DNA of 64,000 nt from JAYSYM01 sp964543475. Its GTDB lineage: Bacteria > Bdellovibrionota > Bdellovibrionia > Bdellovibrionales > JAMPXM01. The notes below the pieces were generated by a model that worked only from the letters and a program-made list of their open reading frames with translations, searched no databases and was not told where the DNA came from. The DNA lies in assembly GCA_964543475.1 (NCBI GenBank), contig CAZIYJ010000002.1, positions 1 through 64,000 on the forward strand, given 5' to 3'. This document shows, one piece after another, positions 43,461 to 51,779 of the stretch. Positions within the stretch are counted from its first letter, which is position 1. Each line of letters opens with the position of its first letter. The translations under genes and the position numbers were made by a program.

Positions 43461-44848
43461 TTCTTAAGTGGTCCAAGCATGTCTTCAGGCTTCACGAGCT
43501 GATCAAATTTTTCAGGAGTAAGGAGGTTGAGTTTACTTGCGGCCTCTTTAAGAGTCGTATTGTTTTCGTGAGCAAACTTCGCAACCTTCGCCGCATTGTC
43601 GTATCCAATGTGCGGATTTAACGCTGTCACGAGCATCAGTGAATTATTTAAATGTTCACGCACCCGAGCTTCATTGACTTCAAGACCCTCAACGCAATGT
43701 TCAGCGAAACTTTCGCAAGAATCAGAGATCAACCGAATTGAGTTTAAAACATTAAAAACAATCAAAGGCTTAAATACATTTAACTCGAAGTGCCCAGTAG
43801 CTCCGCCTACCGCTACTGCCATGTCATTACCAATCACTTGCGCGCAAACCATGGTCATAGCTTCACTTTGAGTCGGATTAACTTTTCCAGGCATGATTGA
43901 ACTTCCGGGCTCGTTCGCAGGAAGATTCAATTCACCGATGCCTGAGCGAGGGCCGCTACCAAGCAATCGAATATCGTTCGCAATTTTCATTAAGCTGCAA
44001 GCGATCGTCTTGAGCGTTCCGCTCATTTGCACCAATGCATCGTGTGCAGCGAGTGCCTCAAATTTATTTTGGGCCGAAGTAAACGGTAGACCTGTTTCTT
44101 TCGCAATCGCAGCTGCCGCTTTCGCAGCAAAATCAACATGCGTGTTGAGGCCAGTACCAACCGCCGTTCCTCCGAGTGCAAGTTGATACACATGCGGAAG
44201 AGAAGCTTTCACGCGCTCAATTGCAAAAGTCAGTTGGGTCACATACCCAGAGAACTCTTGGCCGACTGTTAGAGGTGTTGCGTCCATCAAATGAGTTCGA
44301 CCAATTTTAACAATCGAATTATATTTTTTTGCTTTTTTGTCGAGGGAGTCTCGAAGGACCGTGAGCATCGGGATCAAACGCTTATTGGCCTGCTCAGCAA
44401 CTGCAATATGCATCGCTGTCGGAAAAGTATCGTTTGAGCTTTGGCCTTTGTTAACATCGTCATTCGGATGAATGCCTTTTGATCCAAGAGACTGACCCAT
44501 TAAGCGAAGTGCTCGGTTAGCGATGACTTCGTTGGCATTCATATTTGATTGAGTTCCACTGCCCGTTTGCCAAACCACTAATGGAAACTGCGAATCAAGT
44601 TCGCCTTTAATGACCTCTTCGGCAGCCTGAGAAATCCACTTTGTTTTTTCTTTATCTAAAACACCTAAGTCAGCGTTGGTTTGAGCTGCGCACTTTTTTA
44701 AAATTCCGAGTGCGCGAATCATTTCGCGCGGAAAACGATCGCCACCAATTTTAAAATGCTCAAGCGAACGTTGAGTCTGAGCTCCCCAATAGCTATCGGC
44801 AGGAACTTTAATCTCACCCATGCTGTCTTTTTCAACTCTAAACTCCAA
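43457..44848 (-). CDS. fumC: fumarate hydratase, class II
   Basis: A 463-residue tetrameric TCA-cycle enzyme converting fumarate to malate without an iron-sulfur cluster. The signature G-S-S-I-M-P-G-K-V-N-P-T-Q and the substrate site G-S-G-T-Q-S-N-M-N are intact, with H in T-H-L-M-D-A. An aspartase is the other possible enzyme of this fold, but the S-S-N-D-T-F-P-T and overall length fit fumarase better. Overlaps the downstream hypothetical gene by four bases. Confidence 0.94.
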   Translation of the reverse strand: MEFRVEKDSMGEIKVPADSYWGAQTQRSLEHFKIGGDRFPREMIRALGILKKCAAQTNADLGVLDKEKTKWISQAAEEVIKGELDSQFPLVVWQTGSGTQSNMNANEVIANRALRLMGQSLGSKGIHPNDDVNKGQSSNDTFPTAMHIAVAEQANKRLIPMLTVLRDSLDKKAKKYNSIVKIGRTHLMDATPLTVGQEFSGYVTQLTFAIERVKASLPHVYQLALGGTAVGTGLNTHVDFAAKAAAAIAKETGLPFTSAQNKFEALAAHDALVQMSGTLKTIACSLMKIANDIRLLGSGPRSGIGELNLPANEPGSSIMPGKVNPTQSEAMTMVCAQVIGNDMAVAVGGATGHFELNVFKPLIVFNVLNSIRLISDSCESFAEHCVEGLEVNEARVREHLNNSLMLVTALNPHIGYDNAAKVAKFAHENNTTLKEAASKLNLLTPEKFDQLVKPEDMLGPLKK

Positions 44849-44884
44849 CTTAGACTCCTAGCTCTGACTTTTAACTTTTTACTC

Positions 44885-45664
44885 TTAACTTCTGAACGTG
44901 TAACTCGGACCAACGGCAGCTTGATCCGTCGGAAAGATCACTAACTCTTGTATGTTCACGTGGGCTGGGCGACTTAAGCACCAACTCACCGTTTCTGCGA
45001 TGTCCTCCGCCGACAAAGGCGTCATACCTCGGTAAACTGCTTTTGCTTTTTCGCTACTACCGAGGCGCACTTCACTAAATTCAGTATTGGCCAGTCCCGG
45101 CTCGATGTTAGTGACTCGCACTCCTGTGCCCATTAAGTCCAGGCGAATTGAGTCGCTAATTGCACGAACAGCGAACTTAGTTGCGCTGTAAACTGCGCCA
45201 CCTGGGTAAACCCATCGACCGGCTACAGAGCCGAGGTTAATCACGTGCCCCGTTTTGCGAGCGACCATGCGCGGAAGTACTGCGCGCGTGACGTACAATA
45301 GCCCTTTGATATTTGTATCGATCATTGCATCCCAGTCGTTAACATCTGACTGGTGAAGCGGCTCAACACCTTTTGCCAATCCTGCGTTGTTCACGAGGAC
45401 AGATACCTGATCTAAAAGTTCACTAACTTTTTCGAGCGCATTTTTGCATTGATCGTGTTTTGAAATATCAAATGCTAGCGGAACAACTTTTATTCCATAG
45501 AGTGTTTCAAGATCAAGCTGCATGGCCTGCAACCGCTCTGCTCGACGAGCACAGATAATTAAATTGAACTTCTGCTCGGCAAGTTTTTCAGAAATTGCCT
45601 TTCCGAAACCTGCAGAAGCTCCTGTGATAAGTGCCCATCGATCTGACGACGCAATTGATGACAT
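44885..45664 (-). CDS. classical short-chain dehydrogenase/reductase
   Basis: A 259-residue NAD(P)-dependent oxidoreductase. It has T-G-A-S-A-G-F-G-K-A-I (cofactor loop), N-N-A-G at about residue 92, N-L-G-S-V-A-G (catalytic Ser) and Y-S-A-T-K-F-A-V (Tyr and Lys). It resembles YdfG-type serine or 3-hydroxyacid dehydrogenases, with A-R-R-A-E-R after the first strand, which favours NADP. Located upstream of fumC by 36 bases on the same strand; a shared transcript is possible. Confidence 0.9.
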   Translation of the reverse strand: MSSIASSDRWALITGASAGFGKAISEKLAEQKFNLIICARRAERLQAMQLDLETLYGIKVVPLAFDISKHDQCKNALEKVSELLDQVSVLVNNAGLAKGVEPLHQSDVNDWDAMIDTNIKGLLYVTRAVLPRMVARKTGHVINLGSVAGRWVYPGGAVYSATKFAVRAISDSIRLDLMGTGVRVTNIEPGLANTEFSEVRLGSSEKAKAVYRGMTPLSAEDIAETVSWCLSRPAHVNIQELVIFPTDQAAVGPSYTFRS

Positions 45665-45684
45665 GTTTTAAGAACTAGCTCCGA

Positions 45685-46191
45685 TTAAAATTCAAAGAAG
45701 AACGCAACGTACGGCTTCATTGAACCGATTTTAACTGTTGTCGGTTTATCGTAGGTAATTTCACGCCATGTGAACTGAGGGCCCATCTTTACATTGCTTC
45801 CGAGATCGAACGCATAAGCGATATCGATTTGCGGACCCGTGCCGTCAGTTAATTCACTCGATCCGGTTTTGCGGGCTGCCACCAGATGATACGATCCGAT
45901 GAGGCTAAAATTTCCGAGATAAAGACCTGCAGACGGACCTGCCGCATAACCATTGGTATTAGACCCTCCGGCATCGTCTCTCTCGATGTGGTAAATACCG
46001 CCCACGTAAAACGAAGTTCCGACTAAGGTTCCAAGTCGAAGATCGATCATTAGCGACGAAGATTCAGAGCTGTCGACCCAGTTTGAAGTGTAGTTAAATG
46101 CTGGAGCGAAGATCACCGCTTGCGCTGGCTTGCTCAATATCATCGAAAAAAGAATTACAAAAAGACCCTGAGAAAGACTGCGAATGTTCAT
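45685..46191 (-). CDS. small outer-membrane beta-barrel protein
   Basis: A 168-residue protein with a signal peptide (F-V-I-L-F-S-M-I-L-S-K-P-A-Q-A) and a mature domain of short amphipathic strands rich in Gly, Tyr and Ser. It ends in A-F-F-F-E-F, the terminal aromatic that BAM recognises. Eight strands fit the length. No family call. It is upstream of the SDR gene by 20 bases on the same strand. Confidence 0.78.
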   Translation of the reverse strand: MNIRSLSQGLFVILFSMILSKPAQAVIFAPAFNYTSNWVDSSESSSLMIDLRLGTLVGTSFYVGGIYHIERDDAGGSNTNGYAAGPSAGLYLGNFSLIGSYHLVAARKTGSSELTDGTGPQIDIAYAFDLGSNVKMGPQFTWREITYDKPTTVKIGSMKPYVAFFFEF

Positions 46192-46297
46192 TTTTCCCCC
46201 TAGTTAGCGTTAGTTTTACCCCGGCAATTCCGAGTTTGCCACAACCAAAAGGGATGCAGGGATTGATTCACTCTTGGGGTTCGGGTAGATCTTGTGC

Positions 46298-46762
46298 ATG
46301 GCGAAAAAGTATTGGCTCATGAAGTCTGAACCCGAGGTGTTTTCGATCACCGATCTAGAGAAAAATGGGAAAACTCTCTGGGAGGGCGTGCGCAATTACC
46401 AGGCACGAAACTACATGATGAACGATATGACCGTTGGTGATGAGGTTTTGTTCTACCACTCCAGCACCCAACCTCCCGGTGTTGCTGGCTTAGCGACGGT
46501 TAGCATGGCGGCGATTCCCGACCCGACTGCTTTTGACAAGAAAAGCGAGTATTTCGAGCCAAAAGCCACCAAAGAAAAGCCGATGTGGCTTTGTGTCGAA
46601 GTGAAGTTTGAAAAAAAATTTAAGGCTCTACTCGCGCTTGATCAGATTCGCGCCAATAAAAAACTAAGTAAGATGGCTTTGCTTCAAAAAGGTTCGCGAC
46701 TTTCTGTTCAACCAGTCACCGCTCTTGAGTTCAAAGAAATTTTGAGAATGGTCGCAGAGTGA
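46298..46762 (+). CDS. EVE-domain protein
   Basis: About 155 residues. The start is the ATG (M-A-K-K-Y-W-L-M-K-S-E-P) two codons inside the open frame. The whole protein is an EVE (PUA-like) domain: W-L-M-K-S-E-P-E-V-F-S, then W-E-G-V-R-N-Y-Q-A-R-N, and V-L-F-Y-H-S-S. The family (THYN1-like) reads modified bases in DNA or RNA. It ends in a GTGA overlap with dusC. Confidence 0.93.
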   Translation: MAKKYWLMKSEPEVFSITDLEKNGKTLWEGVRNYQARNYMMNDMTVGDEVLFYHSSTQPPGVAGLATVSMAAIPDPTAFDKKSEYFEPKATKEKPMWLCVEVKFEKKFKALLALDQIRANKKLSKMALLQKGSRLSVQPVTALEFKEILRMVAE

Positions 46763-47763
46763 AATCTCCAGTCGTCGGAGGAAAGACAATTCGAGTTGTG
46801 CTCGCTCCGATGGAGGGTGTCGTCGATGCCGTCACTCGCGATATCTTCACACAAATTGGTGGCGTGGACCTTTGTGTCACAGAGTTCATCAGAGTCACCG
46901 ATCGTGTTGTGTCAGATGCTGACCTAAAGAAATATGCACCTGAGTTATTTAGCGATTCCGATGGGCGTATCCAAAGCCACACTCAAAACGGCGTTCCGAT
47001 GCTCGTTCAGTTTTTAGGTGGAAGACCTGAGCCAATCGCTGAGAGCGCATTTAAGGCTCACTCGCTTGGTGCCGTAGGCATTGATTTAAATTTTGGTTGC
47101 CCCGCAAAAACTGTGAATCGTCATGACGGCGGAGCAGCGCTGCTGAAAGATCCAAAGCGAGTTTTTGATGTGACCTCAGCTGCTCGTAAAGCGGTTCCAC
47201 AATCAAGCAGTGTGAGTGCTAAGGTTCGATTGGGTTTTTCTGATAAATCTTTATTTCGAGAGATCGCTCAGGCCGCGCAAGAAGCCGGTGCTTCGTGGCT
47301 AACTGTGCACGCTCGCACACGTGACGAAGGTTATCGCCCGCCTGCACATTGGGAGTACATTGCACAAATTCGTGAGGCGGTTTCGATTCCCGTGATCGCA
47401 AATGGTGATATCTGGACGATCGAAGACTTTAAACGTTGTCGAGAGATCACAAAATGCGATTCATTTATGGTCGGCCGAGGCCTAATGGCCAACCCTTATC
47501 TTGCACTGCAAATTCAGAGTGAGCTTAGCAAAAACAGTTTTGCCGAAGCTGATCATTCTTGGGAATCAATGCTCCCTTGGATTCAAAAATTTTATCACAT
47601 GAGCCGCGACTACCGATCGAGTCACTACGGAGTCTGTCGTCTGAAACAGTGGTCAAGAAGTCTCTCAAAGACGTACCCTGATGCCGAAAATTTATTTCAA
47701 GTGATCAAGGCAAAAGAAGATTTCAACGAAATCGATTCGCTACTTCGCAAGCATTCCGTCTAA
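46759..47763 (+). CDS. dusC: tRNA-dihydrouridine synthase, DusC-like
   Basis: A 334-residue FMN enzyme that reduces uridine in the tRNA D-loop. It opens L-A-P-M-E-G-V-V-D-A-V-T-R and C-V-T-E-F-I-R-V, the DusC variant. The catalytic Cys is in N-F-G-C-P-A-K-T-V-N, and V-H-A-R-T, A-N-G-D-I-W and G-R-G-L-M-A-N-P line the site. DusC is preferred because of the E-F-x-R-V motif and the missing DusA/B hallmarks. The GTG start overlaps the EVE stop (GTGA). The 3' end overlaps grxC by 24 bases. Confidence 0.92.
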   Translation: MKSPVVGGKTIRVVLAPMEGVVDAVTRDIFTQIGGVDLCVTEFIRVTDRVVSDADLKKYAPELFSDSDGRIQSHTQNGVPMLVQFLGGRPEPIAESAFKAHSLGAVGIDLNFGCPAKTVNRHDGGAALLKDPKRVFDVTSAARKAVPQSSSVSAKVRLGFSDKSLFREIAQAAQEAGASWLTVHARTRDEGYRPPAHWEYIAQIREAVSIPVIANGDIWTIEDFKRCREITKCDSFMVGRGLMANPYLALQIQSELSKNSFAEADHSWESMLPWIQKFYHMSRDYRSSHYGVCRLKQWSRSLSKTYPDAENLFQVIKAKEDFNEIDSLLRKHSV

Positions 47764-47994
47764 TTTATTATTATTATCGAGTGCCGCCAAATCAGTGAAG
47801 CCACCAACCAGCTCGTCGTTTATAAAAATCTGTGGCACCGTCATCAAACCCGTCCGCTTTTTTAGATCCGCATATTCCTCTGGCTTATCATCCAAAAAAC
47901 GCTCTTCGTAAGCGACACCTTTTCGATCAAACAAACTCTTTGCCCTCACGCAATACGGGCAAAAACTCTTCGTATAAATCACAACCTTCGCCAC
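47740..47994 (-). CDS. grxC: glutaredoxin
   Basis: An 84-residue dithiol glutaredoxin, active site C-P-Y-C after the first strand (K-S-F-C-P-Y-C-V-R-A). The cis-Pro loop T-V-P-Q-I-F-I and the glutathione-site G-G-F-T-D are in place. The start is a GTG, since the nearby ATG is out of frame, with a run of six G bases five to ten bases upstream as SD. A long inverted repeat starts directly beyond that G run. The 3' end overlaps dusC tail to tail. Confidence 0.93.
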   Translation of the reverse strand: MAKVVIYTKSFCPYCVRAKSLFDRKGVAYEERFLDDKPEEYADLKKRTGLMTVPQIFINDELVGGFTDLAALDNNNKLDGMLAK

Positions 47995-48004
47995 ATTTCC
48001 CCCC

Positions 48005-48081
48005 AGGTGCCATCTTCCTTTTTGGCCCGCACCGCAACAATTATCCTAATGCACCGCGGGCCAAAAAGGAAGATGGCACCT
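48005..48081. repeat. 26-bp perfect inverted repeat (REP/RAYT-like hairpin)
   Basis: The left arm (48005-48030) starts AGGTGCCATCTTCC and ends GGCCCGC. The right arm (48056-48081) is its exact reverse complement. The 25-base loop repeats GCACCGC near each end. The element fills the space between the DusB-like gene and grxC: the right arm supplies the DusB-like stop codon (TAG) and the left arm ends at the grxC ribosome site. The shape and terminal AGGTGCC recall REP/BIME elements moved by IS200-like RAYT transposases; none is in the window. Confidence 0.85.
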
Positions 48082-49138
48082 ACTGGCGGAGTTGGGTTTT
48101 AGGGGACATTTCGTGAGGCATGGCGAAGAAGTTCTTAAGTGCCATTTCGCATTCGTCGTAGGTTTTTGCTTTAGAAACGACGCTATAGAGTTGGTTGCCG
48201 AAAGTGAGCCAAGGACTGCTTGTTCTTACGTGAAAGCGGAATTTACGCAGACCTAAATCTTCAGTGAAATGAGTTCGCATTGAATTTAAGAGAATGTGAA
48301 GTGAGCGGCCATATTCAGCACCCTCTTCTTCTGGAGTTTGAGGTGCTCGACCCTCACGGCCCTCCGGGGGCTCAAATCCAAGTCGCTCGCCGACTTGCCA
48401 CAAAAGCCACGGTCGCGCAGTCAACGCGCGTCCGACCATCACCGAATCGCAATTCGTTTCCCTGAGCATCTCGAAAACATCATCTGCCGTTTGCACATCA
48501 CCATTGCCAACAACCGGAATCGAAACCGATTCGCGAACTGCTTTAATTTGCGTCCAGTCTGCAGAGCCTCTTCGTTTCTGCTCAACTGTTCGCGGATGGA
48601 AAGCGATCCATGAGGCGCCAGCATCTTGAAGGCCATTTACAAAATTAAGTAAAAACTTAAGATCACCTTGGCCACCTGCACGTAGTTTTACCGAAACTGG
48701 CACTGTCGAATTTCGAACTGTGGTTCGGACAACTTCCCAAGCGTATTCGGGGTCTCCCATCAGTGCGACACCATAGTTATGTTTCAATGCCTTTTGAACC
48801 GGACAACCCATGTTGATATCGATTGCACGCGCTCCCCAATCAATGAGCTTCGCGACCGAAGGAGCAATGAAGCGCTCTTCATTTCCCAAAATTTGCGGAA
48901 CTAAGTGGGTTTCGTGAATCTCTCGAAGAGTTTCAGGCGTAGTTGCAAAATTCTCATGCGGAAGGCGTCGGCTAGACAGCATCTCAGTCGGCCAAAACGT
49001 TCGGGCGTTCTTTGGCAGATAAACTCTGCAGAGAGCCCGAAGGCTCACGTGCGAAAGCCCGACCATCGGAGCAAGTGAAACAGGAAAATTTATCTCCCCA
49101 GTTGGGTCTTTGATTGGAATTGCTCTCTGGGTACGCAT
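48080..49138 (-). CDS. tRNA-dihydrouridine synthase, DusB-like
   Basis: A 352-residue flavoenzyme, the second Dus in 3 kb. It opens with L-A-P-M-V-G-L-S-H and T-E-M-L-S-S. The catalytic Cys is in N-M-G-C-P-V-Q-K, then V-S-V-K-L-R-A-G, F-H-P-R-T-V-E-Q, G-N-G-D-V-Q-T and G-R-A-L-T-A-R-P-W. A Glu/Pro-rich insert at about 275-290 is unusual. The last codons run into the 26-bp inverted repeat, which provides the stop, so the original C-terminus may have been changed. Position on tRNA unknown. Confidence 0.88.
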   Translation of the reverse strand: MRTQRAIPIKDPTGEINFPVSLAPMVGLSHVSLRALCRVYLPKNARTFWPTEMLSSRRLPHENFATTPETLREIHETHLVPQILGNEERFIAPSVAKLIDWGARAIDINMGCPVQKALKHNYGVALMGDPEYAWEVVRTTVRNSTVPVSVKLRAGGQGDLKFLLNFVNGLQDAGASWIAFHPRTVEQKRRGSADWTQIKAVRESVSIPVVGNGDVQTADDVFEMLRETNCDSVMVGRALTARPWLLWQVGERLGFEPPEGREGRAPQTPEEEGAEYGRSLHILLNSMRTHFTEDLGLRKFRFHVRTSSPWLTFGNQLYSVVSKAKTYDECEMALKNFFAMPHEMSPKTQLRQ

Positions 49139-49242
49139 GACACTTCATGACCCACCGCTGCGCAGAAGTCAAAGCACGTTTGGCGACAGTTCGAAGGCTT
49201 TGTTAGAGTATTTGCATGGCTGGCGCAAAAGAGACTAAGTGC

Positions 49243-50358
49243 ATGTCTGATTATAAAATCGGGATACTCGGCGGAGGACAACTAGCTCGAATGCTCGCGC
49301 TTCGCGGCTTCGAACTTGGTGCGCAGATTCACATTTATTCTGAAAGCTCAAATGACCCCGCAGCTCAGGTCACTCGATTTTCTCACCAAGGCAAAACTGA
49401 TTCAGGTTCTGACTTGAAGGCTTTCTTAGAAGAAGTGAACGTTGCAACTTTTGAAAGCGAGTTCATGGATGCACCTCTTCTCGCAAAACTTTCAAAAGAA
49501 ACCGGCAAAAAAATCTTTCCTGACCCTGGTCTCATGGGAAAAATTCAAGACAGACTTTCACAAAAAGAGATGTTGATAAAAAACAAGGTGCCAACAACTC
49601 CGTACATGGAAGTCTCGACAGTCGAAGATTTAGAAAAGGCGTTCGAAGAGTTTGGTCCGATTGTTTTAAAGAAGCGTCGCTTCGGATACGACGGCAACGG
49701 AACTTTCATTGCCAAAGATGTTAAGAGTCTTGCGAGTGTCGCTTTAATGATCGATTCAGAAGAGCATGGATGGATCGCCGAAAAATTTATAAAGTTTAAA
49801 CGCGAACTCGCTTGCGTGATCGTTCGGTCGCGCGACGGATCAATTGCCGACCTTCCTCTTGTAGAAACTTTTCAAGAAGACTCGCGCTGTCTTTGGGTTA
49901 AGGGTCCAGTTAAGACTACTGCACGCCTTACTGCTCTCGGAGCGAACTTAAGAAAGTTTTTGAAAAATATCGACTACGTCGGAGCAATGGGTTTTGAAAT
50001 TTTTGAAACCGAATACGATTTTTTTATTAACGAACTTGCCCCTCGCGTACATAACTCTGGTCACTACTCGTTGAATGCTTTAAGCGAAGATCAGTTCTCG
50101 CTTCACATGAAAGCTGTTGTCGGTTTGAAGATTTCATCTCCCCTTCCTCTCGCGACTGGCTTCGCCATGTACAACCTGATCGGTAGTAGCAAAAATGCAC
50201 CCGAGTGGTCAGAAATTCCTGATGGCGTTAGCTTTCATTGGTACGGCAAAAAAGAAAATCGTCCCGGTCGTAAAATGGGCCACATGAATGCCGTCGGCCT
50301 TACGCCGGATGCGGCTCTCACTACTCTTAAAATTGCGCGGAGAAAATTTGATGTCTAA
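49243..50358 (+). CDS. purK: N5-carboxyaminoimidazole ribonucleotide synthase
   Basis: About 371 residues, an ATP-grasp enzyme that makes N5-CAIR from AIR, bicarbonate and ATP in purine synthesis. It opens with M-S-D-Y-K-I-G-I-L-G-G-G-Q-L-A-R-M. The ATP-grasp core has L-K-K-R-R-F-G-Y-D-G-N-G and E-K-F-I-K-F-K-R-E. The C-terminal site is F-F-I-N-E-L-A-P-R-V-H-N-S-G-H-Y. An ATG nine codons earlier (49216) is also open. purE overlaps its end by eight bases. Confidence 0.95.
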   Translation: MSDYKIGILGGGQLARMLALRGFELGAQIHIYSESSNDPAAQVTRFSHQGKTDSGSDLKAFLEEVNVATFESEFMDAPLLAKLSKETGKKIFPDPGLMGKIQDRLSQKEMLIKNKVPTTPYMEVSTVEDLEKAFEEFGPIVLKKRRFGYDGNGTFIAKDVKSLASVALMIDSEEHGWIAEKFIKFKRELACVIVRSRDGSIADLPLVETFQEDSRCLWVKGPVKTTARLTALGANLRKFLKNIDYVGAMGFEIFETEYDFFINELAPRVHNSGHYSLNALSEDQFSLHMKAVVGLKISSPLPLATGFAMYNLIGSSKNAPEWSEIPDGVSFHWYGKKENRPGRKMGHMNAVGLTPDAALTTLKIARRKFDV

Positions 50359-50839
50359 AAAGCCCCTCGTCGGCGTTATCATGGGCAGCACATCAGACAT
50401 GAAAACAATGTCGGCTGCTGTGGATGTGCTGAAGGACTTTGGTATTCCGCACGAAGTAAAAATTGTTTCTGCTCATCGAACCCCAAATGACATGATTGAG
50501 TACGGAGAAAAGGCTGCCGCTCGAGGTTTAAAAGTTATCATTGCGGGAGCCGGTGGTGCCGCACATCTGCCCGGCATGGTCGCCTCAGTGACAACTCTCC
50601 CGGTCGTTGGCGTCCCGGTTTTAATTGGTAAACTTGATGGGCTCGATGCTCTTTTGTCGATTGCTCAAATGCCCAAAGGTGTTCCGGTTGCATGCATGGC
50701 CGTCGACAATGCCTTCAATGCGGCCTTACTTGCAGCTCGCATGCTTGGCGCCTACGACTCAAAACTTTCTAAAAAGCTTGATTCATTCCGAAAAGCGATC
50801 GCAAAAAAAGTTCGCGCCGCAAATAAACGAAAAAAATAA
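50351..50839 (+). CDS. purE: N5-CAIR mutase, class I
   Basis: A 162-residue octameric enzyme that converts N5-CAIR to CAIR, the step after PurK. Visible are G-S-T-S-D-M-K-T-M, S-A-H-R-T-P (catalytic His) and A-G-A-G-G-A-A-H-L-P-G-M. The start is the ATG inside the purK stop region, with GGAG eight bases upstream, so translation is coupled. Presence of a separate PurK confirms the bacterial class I pathway. Confidence 0.96.
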   Translation: MSKKPLVGVIMGSTSDMKTMSAAVDVLKDFGIPHEVKIVSAHRTPNDMIEYGEKAAARGLKVIIAGAGGAAHLPGMVASVTTLPVVGVPVLIGKLDGLDALLSIAQMPKGVPVACMAVDNAFNAALLAARMLGAYDSKLSKKLDSFRKAIAKKVRAANKRKK

Positions 50840-51772
50840 TTATCGATTAAGTCGGAATTGGCCAACAACCTTAAAAGGCGCAGTGCTTTGAGCCTTACGA
50901 TAAACGTTCCCAATAATTGCGTCTTCCGATTTCAAATAATAGAATTGCAAAAACAAAAATGATCCTACCGGAACCAAAATGGCATGCGGATCACTGGGAA
51001 GCTCTCGGTAATCTCCGCTCAAATCGCCACGACCTCTTGTATTACTAAACACTTCTCCGTTTTCACTTACTAGAACTTGATGAAAACCTCTCAACTCTCC
51101 CTTTTCAAGACGTCCGTTGAATCGAATTTCATATTCCCATGTCTTAGTATCACCGCCGATATTTACCATTCCTGCACCTCGGAAGGTGCCCCGAAGAGCC
51201 TCCATCGTTCCCGAGCGGTTAGCATAAGGATTTGATGATCGCATAAGGTCATCAAAATTTTCTGAACGAGAGTCTTTCAAAAATTTGTCAACTTCAGCAT
51301 CACCTCGAACATCATCGAGTGATTTCCGATTCGATGGAGCTACTAATTTGCCACCGGGAGCTCCTATCCCTTGAGTACTAACTAGATTTTTAGAAGGCGA
51401 ACTTGAATTTGCCGGAAGGTTTTTCACTGGGGCCGCGGCAGTATCAGAAGACGCTAGCAAAGGCTCTTTCATCGCTACTTGCGTTTCATTTGCGAGCTTG
51501 ATACCGAGGTCTGCTAAGAAGATCGTCATCATTTTTCCGAGAAGCTCGTCTGCTTTCGCGTAACGCTCTTCCATCGTTTTCAAACGGTAGTATTCTGCAA
51601 CTTCAGTTTCTGAAATATTTTGTAATTTGCGAATGCCGTTGTCGTAATCCGAAGGTGTGACCAAGGCGCTACCGCTCACCGAGGTCTGATCTCCGCTTAG
51701 TTTAAAGCTATACCCAATGATAGCTCCAGCTAACAGAGAAACTAAAACCGCAACTGCAGTATTACTTTTCAT
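50840..51772 (-). CDS. membrane-anchored hypothetical protein of the partner-switching operon
   Basis: A 310-residue protein with one N-terminal membrane segment (A-V-L-V-S-L-L-A-G-A-I-I-G-Y) and a long periplasmic part. Residues 40-90 are helical. Residues 100-170 are Ser/Asn/Pro-rich and flexible. The C-terminal 120 residues look like a beta domain (W-E-Y-E-I-R-F-N-G-R-L, then I-L-V-P-V-G-S-F-L-F-L-Q-F). No family recognised. It begins seven bases after the STAS gene and is probably the last gene of that operon, so it may be an output or target. Confidence 0.75.
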   Translation of the reverse strand: MKSNTAVAVLVSLLAGAIIGYSFKLSGDQTSVSGSALVTPSDYDNGIRKLQNISETEVAEYYRLKTMEERYAKADELLGKMMTIFLADLGIKLANETQVAMKEPLLASSDTAAAPVKNLPANSSSPSKNLVSTQGIGAPGGKLVAPSNRKSLDDVRGDAEVDKFLKDSRSENFDDLMRSSNPYANRSGTMEALRGTFRGAGMVNIGGDTKTWEYEIRFNGRLEKGELRGFHQVLVSENGEVFSNTRGRGDLSGDYRELPSDPHAILVPVGSFLFLQFYYLKSEDAIIGNVYRKAQSTAPFKVVGQFRLNR

Positions 51773-51779
51773 TTAAGGA

